Source: Apostichopus japonicus (lineage: Eukaryota > Echinodermata > Holothuroidea > Aspidochirotida > Stichopodidae). Taken from it: 64,000 nucleotides of DNA. Both the position numbers and the translations under genes were made by a program. The stretch is taken from positions 16,299,876 through 16,363,875 of the forward strand of contig NC_092567.1 in NCBI RefSeq assembly GCF_037975245.1. Direction: 5' to 3'. Positions 1-12,117 of this stretch are shown here, in pieces (the stretch's first letter is position 1; each line of letters begins with the position of its first letter). The notes beneath the pieces were generated by a model. It was not told where the DNA came from, did not search any database, and saw nothing but the letters and a program-made list of their open reading frames with translations.

Positions 1-386
1 AAGAGCAAAAGCTACTGAAGATATATTTTACAGAGTGGTTTAGGAGAGTATAGCAATGCAGTCTTATGAGTTAATGGGTATACAGTAATTAGTCAAAAGG
101 GGATAGACGGGAAAATGCGAGTGTGGATAAAGATGGAGGATAATGGGTTAGATAGTCCTTACTTGGATAGTGAGACTATGTTTGATTGAATGGTGCGAAG
201 AATTATCAAATATCCTTTCCCTGCTAAGGCAAACTGTGTCAGGACGGTTAGGTGAAAATTCCATTACTACTGGTACAACCATGTGAGACAGTGTGATTTT
301 GGAAGTTTAAGTTATCGCCCAAGTATTATATTGGCAGCAACAGGTTCTATAGACTAGACTACATAATAATGCCACATTCATCTTAC

Positions 387-3300
387 CTGAACGTAGTCTG
401 CCTCGCAGCCGTTTTCTTCAGATTTCTCAACCGAGAACGAGCCAAATGTGATTTGTATTATTTCTGTGAAGTCAGCGTGGATTAGAATCCAACATTGTAT
501 ATTTGAGGGATAAAACGCAGGGTATGATGGAGATGTGAATGTAGCGGCAGGTGCCTTCAGGAAGTTACTACACGCTATGAGAAGAAAGATGCAGAAGAAA
601 TATGTATCGGTCCGTTGACTTATTGGAGTCAGATATGACGACAGATCTTACAATATTGTGATATCCATATAAGTATATTGGATGCATTATATAATATGAT
701 AATCTGTAAATATCTGTAAATATCTATATACCACCTATCTATATACCATATATCTATATACCATATATCTATATACCATCTATCTATACATTATCTATCT
801 ATACACCATATTTCTATACACCATCTATCTACACACCATCTATCTATACATCATCTATCTACACACCATCTATCTACACACCATATATCTATACACCATA
901 TATATACACCATATATATCTATACACCATATATATATATATATATATATATATCTATACACCATATATATATATATATATATATATAGTCAGCTATCTAT
1001 CTATAATATATGTATATATCTATCTACTATCTATCTATCTACTATCTGTATATATATATCTAATAACTATCTATCTATCTACTATATATCCACTTTCTAT
1101 CTACTTTCTATCTACTATCTATATATCTACTATCTATATATCTACCTTCTCATATACTATATATATTCTGTCTATACTGTATCTATATACTATCTATCTA
1201 TCTATTATATACTATATATCTATCTATAAACTATTTATATATAACTTATGTACTATAAAATATCTTGTCCATATGTATAAACATTGATGTGATGTGTTGA
1301 TATATTTTGTATATATTCGATGTTTATCACAGTGTTCAATATTCTAACAAAAGAAGATTACGACGAACCTCTTCTTAAACACTTACTAGGAAATGTTGAC
1401 TCCTCCAAGGTGAAGGCCTCGTATTCTAAGGCAAGGTCAAGGGTCGAATCTTGACTGAACTGTATGATAATTTCATTTCCGGTTGATGTCAACGACACGG
1501 TTTCGTAATACGTACAACCTGCTGTAGATTGCCCAGTCAGTGGATCGAGTATCTTGAAAGGACATTCAAATATAATATTTGTAATTCCAAATGATGCTTT
1601 GCATATATTATCACAGTTAATTATTTGGAGAAAAAAATCATTTGTCTGTAGAACATGAACTTACCAGCAAGGGTTCATCACAAAGAACTTCAATTGTTTC
1701 GAAAGAAATTGATAATCTATGCGCAGGCGTAGTATGAAACAGAAGGGTACATAAAGATCTATCCACCGTCTCTGCGTTGTCGTCATTTGAGTTGATGGTG
1801 TCGTTACTGGTTGGATTGGAAAATGAGTACATTCCAAACGCTTGATGAAACGATTCACCACAGGCTGAAATATTGAAGAAGAAAAAAGTTTTTTTTTTCC
1901 CTGTGATAAGTTTAATTACCATTATGATCATAGTATTGAACGTAGGTTTTCATATGACATAAAGGTAAAATGTTTGTTATTGCCTCAGATATAATTAAAC
2001 ATTGCGTGAAAATCCTAAGCGTGTCGATTATCTCGATTGTGGTGTCAGCAGTGGGAAATAGTCTATAATTGTGCAATTATGGGATGTCGTTTCGGCCATA
2101 TACGATATCATAGGCCTACGTTTTGAAGTATGATCACTAAATTGGAACCATGTTCCATCATCTTATTTATTCATCGACGAAATTTAGGCGATTGTTTGTT
2201 GATTGTAATAATATCGCCTTGGGACTTGGGTAGCTGGACTAACCTTGGAGCATTAGTTTGACCTGACGCCCTTTATGGCTTTGTTTGAGATAATCTTTTC
2301 TTAGTTGGTAAATATTATATTATAAATATTATAAATATTATATTTGTTTGCTTTGCATGGTAAAACGATGTCTTAATTGCATTCACGTTTGTTATTTACT
2401 AAACACAAAAATCGTAACCATACAGCTGCAAATAAAGTTTTATAAATTGGAACATTTTCATAACAAAATGTTTATCTGTTTGTAAATTTAACCTACTTAT
2501 GTACTTTTGCTATTATTTAGCAATTAATAGCTACGTTAGTTGTCACTTGAGTTTTTCCTTGTATATTCAGACCACAGAAATAAAACACTGATAAAATACT
2601 GGTGAACAGAAACGGAACAAGATCTTAAGTTTAAGTTTGTATATACTACATCTCCTTCCTCCCATACACTGTACACTGGCCAGTATAGTGGTCTGTGGAC
2701 CGAGGCTGTACACGATCAATATTTCCACTTTTCCTGAATTGTATTCTATTAAATAATTACGGTTATAATGTGACAGCTTGTCGATTACGAAAAATTTTAA
2801 AGAAGGAAAAGACACAATATCGTACCGTGCTTTTCTGTCGCAGTATACGTTGCTTGAAATAAATGAAAATCAGTTTCAGCTTCTGCTTGGAATTTTATCA
2901 AGAGTCTGTTCCCATCACTGGTCCAAACAAAGCCCTTATAACTTCCACAGATGACTTCCGTTCGGTTGTAGTTCACGTCTGTTATCTGTTAAGGAATAAT
3001 AAATATACATTTTCAAGATAATTTGACGAATAATGATCTAGGTTGGTTGACGAAGTCAATATATGCATATACAAGTTTGTTTGCCCAACAAGAAATCCCT
3101 GTTTAAGCAATTGATGCGAAATTGCTGAAACTGCCAATGATTCCTACACATGCATAAGGCATGAATAGTGCATCTCAAAAACAGTGACTTGAGAGAAAGT
3201 GGGGTGGGGAAGGGGGTAAGATTCAGTCGGGAGTCGGGCAAGGAAAAGACCACTCCTCTCAGTCCATCCTCAGGAAGGAAATGATGGAGATGGAAGGCTG

Positions 3301-5462
3301 CTCACTCCCTTTACAACAGCACGCAAACAAATATCAAGGTTTTAATTATCACAACCTTACACATTTCGATCTGTTCGGAACTGGTTAATTTTCTAATTTA
3401 AAATTCAGTCTACAAATAATGAAAATGCGTTGAATAATAGGGCCTACTTAATATAACTCTGCTTACTATGCAGGTAGATTCTAAAGGTATCCATTATTTC
3501 CTATCTGTGATTTACCTTTCTGTACTTATAACTCTGCCCCACCAAACACATCAAATGTTACACATGCAACGAAAGAGATCACAATAAACCGTATTTTAAT
3601 ACCCTAAGCTACTCGTATAACCGATCAAATAGGTTTCCTATTTCCTATTTAGTAATTCTAGTACGTAAGCTAGTAGATGCGCATATTCAAGATTTTTCCA
3701 AGCAACCGAAGCATTATCAATTCTATTACTTACGGTATAATACCTCGTAACTATGTTTTTGAAAGACAACTTCATCCCTTTCATAACTCCTATTCCTCCC
3801 AGCTTGCCATATACGTTACCCCACCCCTCCCTCCCGCCAGCCTTCTCCCCTCCCTGAGCCGCAATCCCTTCCCCCTATATTCGACATACCTGCACGTAAT
3901 TATTTCCCATGCAAGTTCCGTTTCCGATGAGAAGGAATTCTTTGAATATCAACTGTATCCTACGAGTTCCCTCGACGATAATTTCAAAGTCACATTTCAA
4001 GAATTTGGTGAATTTTCTTGGCCAGTTTGGTGACGTAATCATCCCCGTGTCATCTCTGAGAGTACGAGAGCATCCTCTCTCGTCTGTTAGCCATCTCAAC
4101 TCATCTTCGATATTATGGACTGCGTTGCCTTTCTTGGAAATGTCTGTTGAACAGTTTTAATTATGGAAAGAATATCAGTAAATGTATACAATATTTTATG
4201 GGACTTTTAGCCAATTGTACATTTAGTCAAATATACGTTACGTCAACAGTTCCTGTTATTGTCTTCCATTACAGCACAATTCTATATACAAAGTGAAGGG
4301 GAAATGCACAAGGAAATAAGTATAATCACAAAATATACATTTTATGCCAACTATGTTTGGCAGAAAATTGAAATTTCAAGAATGGTACAGTTTAAAATCG
4401 TCTTTATCGAAATAACATTGTTTGAAGATAGTGTTTGTATGTGGTTGTACCCTGGGTCTGGAGTGGGGGTGGGTTGGTGGTGGAAATGAAGTTTGATGGT
4501 AGGTATAACGTGAACTAACAGGACGTTAAACGTACATGGTGCCGAATAGTAACTTCATTTGTAACTGTTGGTTGAGAGAGGGAGTGGTGGTACTGAGAAA
4601 GGTCTGAAACTACCCGCGTGTCACGTATATCTCGGCTCGTATACGCTCTACTTTAAATATTTATCGACCAGAGCGTAGTCACCGTGCAAATCCACTTGGT
4701 TGAGCTTATTTTTTGACAAACCGACAAACGTGGAACTTCGAATCGTAATAACGCAAATGTACACATGAAATAACCGTCTGATATCCATACGAAGACGGGT
4801 TTGGCATTGGCTATCACCCCAAGAAAAAGCCCAACTTAAGCATACAAATTGACCAACAGTACCACGTGTGAAAGTACAGTTTATACTATACAGTGACGAA
4901 TATGACGTAACATACATCAAACCTGGGGAACCATTAAAGTATAACTTAACTCATTTATGGGCTTAAATTTCCTTAACAAAGATATGAAATCAAAGTGTAT
5001 TTTCATTAAATAATCAACTTACCTTTTGCACAATCTCCTTGCAAGCAAGGCGGGTTACCATCGGGAACACCAACGGAAGTCGTATGGGTAATACTTATCT
5101 GGATGGAGAAAATATAACCACATTGCGTTTATCGTCAACAGTCTTGAAGAAAATTTCACCTCAATTTTGTATGTCAGATTTACGCAAGGAAGAACTTGCA
5201 TTACAATGTTTGGCAAGAAAGTATTAGTTATTTGCTTCATAACTTGATATATCAATTAAACAGTGCCTCTGACGGGCTGTGGTAAAACGCATGTAGCCTA
5301 AGTTAAAACTGTGTGCGGAAAAGTGAATAGGTTATGCACGGTTTTGGCAGAAAATGCAAGCACGCTATACTGTATATATTCTCAATATTAACACACATTT
5401 CTACTTACCTGAAGCTGACAGAGACATACCGTTATTAAGAAAACAAACCATATGTGCCCCAT
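387..5462 (-). CDS. Secreted multi-CUB-domain protein, 5' part (partial, runs off left edge)
   Basis: Coding exons in transcript order: 5409-5462, 5023-5098, 3890-4083, 2826-2985, 1665-1864, 1387-1552 and 387-574; every GT..AG junction is phase-consistent. Exon 1 encodes an 18-residue signal peptide beginning MGHIWFVFLITVCLC. Exon 2 is a Thr/Ser/Pro linker with two Cys. Each following exon pair encodes one CUB domain, with a phase-0 intron inside the domain and phase-1 introns between domains. CUB1 starts with a Cys then GMITSPNWP and ends GNRLLIKFQ..FQATY. CUB2 starts ACGES and ends GNEIIIQFSQD. CUB3 starts CSNFL, has ATFTSPSYPAFYP and CWILIHADF, and is cut before its second half. CUB domains are extracellular binding modules. 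No protease, EGF or other domain is visible, so the exact family is unknown; the missing 3' part would decide it. The protein is certainly secreted or membrane-anchored outside the cell. Confidence 0.85.
690..1250. repeat. TATC/TATA-rich microsatellite block
   Basis: About 550 bp of imperfect tetranucleotide repeats (TATC, CTAT, TACACCA variants) with runs of alternating TA. It lies in the intron between the second half of CUB2 and CUB3 of the minus-strand CUB gene. Confidence 0.9.
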
Positions 5463-6390
5463 CTTCACGCAAGAGAAATACTCGTTTTTTTTCCCTATCT
5501 GGACAAGATTATAACTTAATCCTAATTTCCACTTTATCTATTGGAGTAGCTGCAATTAGTACAACTTCACAGTGTTGTAAGTAAGAGAGAGTGTACTGTA
5601 AAAAGTAGCAAGGATAAAATTCATTTGTTCTGCGGTATCTTCCTCCCTTTTGTCTTGAAGCAGGTTAAGCATTCATCCAAAACAATGACTTCATTGTGAG
5701 CGTAATTGTGTCAAAGTCAGTGAAATGTATTGAACGAAATGTAGGCATGAATTGACTGACTTCGGTAGTAGGAAGAATGTCTGGTATGTTTTTGCTGTGT
5801 TTTAAATTAGAACCACTTACAAATCGACGACGGGTCGGGGACAAGGACGTAGTTCTGACAATTTGCAATTAATTGGGTTATTTGAAGTTACGTGGGATCC
5901 GCTAAGCCACATTTTATTTCTAAAGATGGCAAGCAAAACTGATTTCAAAGAAAACACACTGTTCTCACTGAAAAAAAAGTGTGTGAAATTAGTGACTGTT
6001 TAATCACGTGATTGGAAGACACCAGACTCAAAAAACGCAACCAAACAACTTAATCCACTTATCAGCCCAGTCCCTTTAAATCGAAACTGGAATAGCCACC
6101 CTCCATATTGTTTGCAAGCATTCTGGAAATGTGCGACGTATCTGTCAGGGAAATTCTTTCAAGATGGCAGTAAAGTGAAATAGTTTTAGAATCGAAACGA
6201 CCATTATTGGATTTCCTATAGCATTAGAGATGGAGCATGGAGGCGCTGCCCTATACACCAAGATGAATAAAGCAGCCATTTTTAAATTGTTTCTGTTAAA
6301 TAAGAGTTGGATGTTACTGAACATCTAGTAAACCATAGTAAACCTATATAGAAGAACGCCCTTCCGCCCCTGCTGAGCAGAGCCGTCTAA
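5463..6390. other. 5' flank of the CUB gene, no gene seen
   Basis: The proximal promoter of the CUB gene should lie here. I see no clear exon. Short ORFs on both strands lack splice sites or recognisable motifs. Confidence 0.4.
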
Positions 6391-6399
6391 ATATACGGC

Positions 6400-7430
6400 T
6401 CTGCTGCTGAGAAAATTAGTGCGCCCTGTAATTATTGGCTCGACACTAACAGGCAAACGTACGGTGGCACACTCCAATTAGAGTCAATATCAGTCCGTCC
6501 GGATGTTCTCCTATCTCAGGAAAAGTGCTAAAACGCAGCAGGATAACATTTATACTAATATGTTATCAATCAGGATCTGGGTTTTTGTGGCTTTCATGTT
6601 GAAGAGCATGAATGGAAATACATGTGATGCAAAAATTCCGTAAATTAAGGCAAATTTAGACCACTTTAGGCCTCCTAGGAGCAGCGTACGAAAGTTGTTA
6701 ACTACTGAGTAAAGAGGTTGGTTTACAAGTGACGAAAACTTCAGGCTCTCATAGCAAAATCAGAGCAGGCTATGATTCGGAAAATGTCAACTTGTCGGCT
6801 ATTCAGTGATGGGTAGGGTTTAGCTAGTCAGAACTTCTATCTAGACTTACTTGTATGATTTAGTGTGTAAGTAAACGTGGCTTTTAATAGAAGTGTGTTA
6901 CCGTAAGACACCTAAGGGCCTATACAGCATACTCCTTTTAATTTTCCCATCGACTAACACACTAATCCTTCAAAGTAATGTGGTATCTAAAACCTTGTAG
7001 CTCACTAGGTAAACGTCCCTACCCATCATTGGTTAGCTAACTCGTTGTCCATTCATGGCAAGTGTCCGTAACATGACCATGACTTGTTTGCTACGAGAGC
7101 CTGCATTTCTCATCACTTGTAAAGAAACCTCTTTAGTCAGAAGTGAACAATTTTCGAGTGAGCAATGCTCCAGGGAGGTCTAAAGTGGTATAAAATGGCC
7201 CTAATTGACGCAATTCCGCCACAAGTACTAAAATTCGAGTAGTCTGACACCTAAACTACAACAAAACAAGACCCTGTTTGATAGCATATCGAGAAAAAAA
7301 AGTTTTCCTGTTGCTTCCCTACACTGACGGAGAACACTCGAGCGGTTTTATATACTATATAAGGTGTATGCCACCAAATAGAGAAGCGCGCCCACAATTT
7401 ACGAATTGCCAAAGAAACCGTATCACCGCT
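6400..7430. mobile_element. Diverged foldback element (long inverted repeat)
   Basis: Sequence from about 6460 to 6885 pairs with the reverse complement of about 6940-7370. Matching blocks include ACTTTAG then CCTCC at 6671, TTTACAAGTGA at 6721, CAGGCTCT at 6742 and GATGGGTAGGG at 6808, against the right arm at about 7190, 7125, 7095 and 7020. Identity is roughly 70% by eye and the spacer is about 55 bp. A separate short hairpin (CAGAGCCGT/ACGGCTCTG) sits at 6380-6415. There is no coding capacity; this looks like an old foldback-type DNA transposon. Confidence 0.6.
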
Positions 7431-7774
7431 CGATCAAGTCATGCCGCGTAAGCTCGGATCACGCATGACGTCAACATCGAGGTTATAATCATATATTTAA
7501 TCATTTCTAATGCCCTGGTATACTGGGGAATATCATCACTACACGTTAGTGATGTCATGCTCGGGTTACGGGCTGGTGTGTCGTTAGTACAATATATAGC
7601 AACAAACTAGCTGCCTTATGCAACACCTTAGCCTCGGTTAGTGATGGAGAGGGTGAAAGTACGGTAAGTGATGGAGAGGGTGTGGTACAAACGTTTTTAG
7701 GGCAACCATCCCAGCACGACGTTTACATTTCATATTTGAGGTCACTAAAATAACATCATATAAGTATATAAATA

Positions 7775-7835
7775 AAGGCAACCATGGCTAGACCTGTAAT
7801 CCAGAGGTCACTGGTTCGAATCCCATTCATTTCCT
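7775..7835 (+). mobile_element. tRNA-like fragment (SINE head or tRNA relic)
   Basis: The run GGTTCGAATCCC near 7812 matches the pol III B box and T-arm of tRNAs, and is preceded by an anticodon-arm-like pairing (CCTGTAATCCAGAGG). The 5' half does not fold into an acceptor stem with the 3' flank, so a functional tRNA is unlikely. Confidence 0.45.
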
Positions 7836-8292
7836 TGCTCTTTTCCCATTGACTTAATAAATAACATCACAGGGCACATATCAATACATAATTGACAAAC
7901 TTCTCTTTGTGTAAAAAAGTGTATATTTCTTGTCCGTATATAGAGAGCAAAGTATATACAATACTGGCTACGTTGAGTAGACTGCAGATATCATGGAAAT
8001 AAAAACCCAACATTATTAAACCTATATGCACAACATGAACATAAAAAATACTGGGTTTTATTTTAATGCCGTTGATGAGATGAATTTATCATCACATCTT
8101 TGACACAACACAAGCACCAGGGGTTATGTCGGAAAGGAAAGGAATTACCAAGAAAAAAGAACGCATTTTCTCTCGATTGTATCTTCCCAAACAAGAACAA
8201 TTTCCTACGGATTATTGCGATCGACGGTGTGAAAAATTGGGTTCTTCAGACTGAAATAACACAATTTCATCAAAAATTATGCTTAGACAATC

Positions 8293-8373
8293 ATGAATAT
8301 GCAAATCTATGCTAACAAAATACATGAATATGCAAATCTATGCTAACAAAATACATGAATATGCAAATAAATG
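8293..8373. repeat. 31-bp tandem repeat, about 2.6 copies
   Basis: The unit starting CATGAATATGCAAATC is repeated almost perfectly. It contains an ATGCAAAT octamer in each copy. A second array of a 12-bp unit (GTTTACCTCCAA) follows at 8436-8487, about four copies. Confidence 0.85.
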
Positions 8374-9224
8374 CTTTTCTAAACTTGACTTATTTTCAGA
8401 GTCAAGACTGATTGTTAAGATATTTCCTACACAAAAGTTTACCTCCATTGAGTTTACCTCCAAGTTTACCTCCAAGTTTACCTCCAAATGACACAAATCT
8501 GAAGATGCTGCCGACCAAGGATCAACAACAAAACGTCAGAATTTAGAATTGTGTATTCTGAAATAGACCGAATACGATTATACCACCAAATTTTATTATT
8601 AAATTATCTGTTATGTTATTTTAAATATGCTGTCGTACATTAATTCTATCATTCTTTATTAGTAATTATTAGTTTTCTTTCATTAACTAACCCCTTATTC
8701 AAGCTATGAGAACAACATCTATACATCTCTGATGTTTTTCTTCCTTTTTCATGAATTCTAGAAACTGTCAGTAATTCTTTTTAACTTCTGTTAATCTTTC
8801 TTATGGAGTACTCTATTTCTCGAATGAATAATTCATAAATATACCATCATATGGATTATTCACTAGGTCTCTTACAAATTTAGGACAAGCGTTTTCACTG
8901 ATAAAAAAAATGGAAATTTAGTTGTTTTTCTCTCGCATGCTTTCAATTTTTTTTTTCGTCTGGACTTTCTTTCAAGAAGGGCAGTGTAAAGACACAACTT
9001 ATTAATTATTACAATTGGCAATAATAAAATAAGTCAGATGAAACCACATTATGTCCTGCATTTGCTACAATTCAACACCATGATAAGTTTGGAAAAGGCA
9101 GATATAACTATAAGTTGGTGAAATTGATCTTCCACATTACCTTATAAAAAACTATACTAAAATATAATGTGTTGTTGCTGTAAGACATTTCCTTATCCTT
9201 TTAATAAAATCGAATACATCTTAA

Positions 9225-9576
9225 AGGCATTGGAGACTCGCCCCAAACCGCGTGCCGCGCTCTGAAAAAGTTAACTTTCCGTTCCTTGCAAATGAAGTTT
9301 TCTTCTTGTCGCTACAAAATGCAGACAGTAATGAAACGTGATACCTTGTTATCTTTTATCTAGACCTGAGATGTCCACGCTGCTATGTACACTGTGTTGT
9401 GGGTATTGACCGTAGCTGTATGTATTGACTGTACAGTAGTGTCTAATTACCGACGGTAGCAAGCTGTGTATTTTCTGGGATCGATGGTGGTGTCTAATAC
9501 TTCTGTTACACCTATTTTGAAACTAGGTCAGATATTCGGCATGGGACGTTTCTTTGTGCGCGTGTCTTCAATGCCT
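9225..9576 (+). mobile_element. TTAA-flanked MITE, copy 1
   Basis: Flanked by TTAA at 9221-9224 and 9577-9580. The ends are inverted: AGGCATTGGAGACTCG at the left and the complement of AGGCATTGAAGACACG at the right. A second copy lies inverted at 63403-63702 and shares internal sequence (CCAAACCGCGTG, ATTACCGACGGTAGCAAGCT). TTAA target sites are typical of piggyBac and Kolobok elements. There is no coding capacity. Confidence 0.8.
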
Positions 9577-12117
9577 TTAAAGCAAAGGCATGATTCCTGG
9601 AAAGACCTGTTTACAAAATTCATTTAAATACTTTTTATTATTATCTGTCAGTCTGGCAATTCGTATAAAAGACACCCTGGAGCTTTTAATGCTATAAATC
9701 TGAAAGACAAAGATTTATATTTATAAAAATATGAATTCTATGACCAGAATGACACAAAGAACATGTTAATCTTTTTTAAAGACACAATCTGCTAGCCAAG
9801 CATAGGCAAATACTCGTAGTTGTCACCAATGTGATATGTAGTAAAGACATCACCGTTCCGTAAAAATATAAACCACTTTAATAATAAACTACAGACCTCT
9901 TCTTGCGGAACGAAACATCATAACGATTTATCCGTGAAGGATGAAAAAAACCTCACGTTGCACTCAGCTTGTGCACAAACAAATTTCAGGCCAACTACTA
10001 CAACCATAGATAAACTTACTCTGTGCTGAAAACATGAAAGAATGACTTTTTGAAACAATAACTTTCTTAACATAGAATACAACTTTCCTTTTTTTTCCAA
10101 TTTTGTTTTCAGTGTATTTACAAAAACAAATCTCTATGTAAAATTGAGAGTAAAAATGTCAGCTTTTGTTTAATTTTCATAAGATATAAAATTGTCAATA
10201 GATATACTGTAGGTAAACAATATGGCAGATAATGCTCATTATAATTATCGCAATAACTAGAAAATAGTTGCCTTTCTTAGGGGGTTCTTTCTAAAATACT
10301 TTCTTTCTTAACTTTCATTAAAATACAAAACTACAAACTTGCATAATTCACTGCCTGACTGCATCAATAACAATATTGTATGACAATCAAAAGATGTGGT
10401 ATCTTTATGTTTGCTGATCCTGTTGGCGATATCATTTTATTTATTTACTTATTTGTTTGTTTTCTTATTCTTATTTTTTTTTTTTTTTAGTGAATGGACA
10501 GATTTTGGCTATAATGACATTAATTAATCAGCTCACATCTTTCTCAAAGGAACATTCTACTCTGAAATGTTTCTTTAATTTTTTCTCAATTTTTGTCCAT
10601 TATTAATTCATAGAAGGGTGGATATTATAGGGTTAGACTATCACCTAATTGGCTGTAACAATACTTTTGGTTGCTTTACCGTTTCTATTCACAAACATGT
10701 GTGGAAGGTTTTGTAACTTGTATCTACAATGATATAAGGAAAGACTGATTGTAAAACATGATTCTGGTAAAATGACATTCAGACATATTTGAAATTGATC
10801 AATTATTAAAAGGTTTTCGATCAATTTAAGCTGAGATTTTTGACGATCTACTGAAGTTTTTAGTGAGTTTATCATCAGCATACCGATTGACAAACTTTAC
10901 AGAAACTGTAAGCCACTTTATTTAACTTTGGTCATGAATCAGTTATTTCTTTCATGCAATCATACAAAGATTTCCGACAACATAGAGAACCTAACAAACA
11001 GAGCAAAACTCACAAACTTTCTTGATATTCTTAGAAGATGACAAATACAGCTTGGTCTGGATGGTTTTATACAGGCATGAGCTTTTTCTGCTATATATAT
11101 CCGTGATTTCTTTTCTACCTCGGGGGACAAAAACTATTATCCTAACACACTGTAGCATACCCAAACTGGAGCCTGTACCGCAATTTTTGCAAAGTTCCAT
11201 GATTTTTTTTTTTTACCCCAGGCTCATCCCTGTTTATATGTGACAATATCACAAAAAAAAAAAAAAAAAAAAATTGGAAACTATGGAAACTATGTAATGC
11301 CAGGGTGAAGATAAATAAAACTACAGCAATGTCAATATAGATGACAGAACAGGGACACTGTGAGTACCAGAGAACGAGAGAGAAATTTTTTCAGTGCAGT
11401 CAGACCTCTTATGTAACAGACCCCTTATGAGGCCCCCACAGGCACTATGGTTCCTTGCTTAGTAGAAAATATAGGCCTACAAGTACCGGCTTTTAACCAA
11501 TGACTGTATACCAAGTTTGGTTACAGTTATTGCAATGTAAAGACTTTTACGTTTTATCCCATAACCTCATTAATATTCATGAGGTCGGTGCCAGAAATGC
11601 ATGGGGCACACCTTCTCACTATAATACATCTACGTAGCAAGTATGCAAATATCCATCACCCCTTTGTTGAGTTTGTTGCGGACCCAAGCAAGTGTCACAG
11701 AGGAATATGTTCCATTGCCTCTAGCAAGGAACCAAAGATGCGATATAGTATAAGAAGGAGGTGAAATTCTCACACTGTTTCTAAAATAATAACAAACTAT
11801 ACACTTTTCACTCTAATGCATGAATTCAAAAGCTGGCAAGGAAAGGCAATGAAGTTTGCTTAGCACCTCAAAACTCCTGAGTGACTCTGTTTGTAGTTAA
11901 TCAGTCTATAACAGTCTTTGGTCAAGACTTAATTAAGCCCAAATTCGTGGTTTATCATCCTTGATACATGGCATGTACTTCTTCTTGTAAAGGTTAGTCC
12001 AAGCATTCCCACATATTAGTTAGTAAGCAGGCTGGTTATAACATGCCATAATACTGATAAAAAATTTAGATGTTCATTACAAACTACTGTATTCGATAAA
12101 ATTAAACTTAATCCGAA
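9577..12117. other. Intergenic between the MITE and the TIR-HEAT gene
   Basis: No exon recognised. It has poly-T at 10476-10490 and poly-A at 11253-11271. It should contain the 3' UTR and poly(A) site of the minus-strand TIR-HEAT gene just left of 12118. Confidence 0.4.

Larger units (their letters stand above)
7431..9224. other. Intergenic, no gene seen
   Basis: AT-rich sequence. It holds a tRNA-like fragment near 7790 and short tandem repeats at 8293-8487, listed separately. No exon pattern was recognised. Confidence 0.4.

Noticed and set aside
526..612. Plus-strand frame YDGDVNVAAGAFRKLL resembling the DRDVNAA motif of TnpB/Fanzor nucleases
   Set aside because: It is the antisense of the third CUB exon (387-574, minus), which has correct splice sites, phase and CUB motifs. 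No zinc-ribbon Cys pairs flank the frame.
4648..4920. 90-aa minus-strand frame between CUB gene exons 2 and 3
   Set aside because: Exons 5023-5098 and 3890-4083 already join in phase; the frame has no CUB pattern and no matching splice sites.
7775..7835. Functional tRNA gene
   Set aside because: Only the T-arm/B-box half is tRNA-like; no acceptor stem or complete cloverleaf could be drawn.
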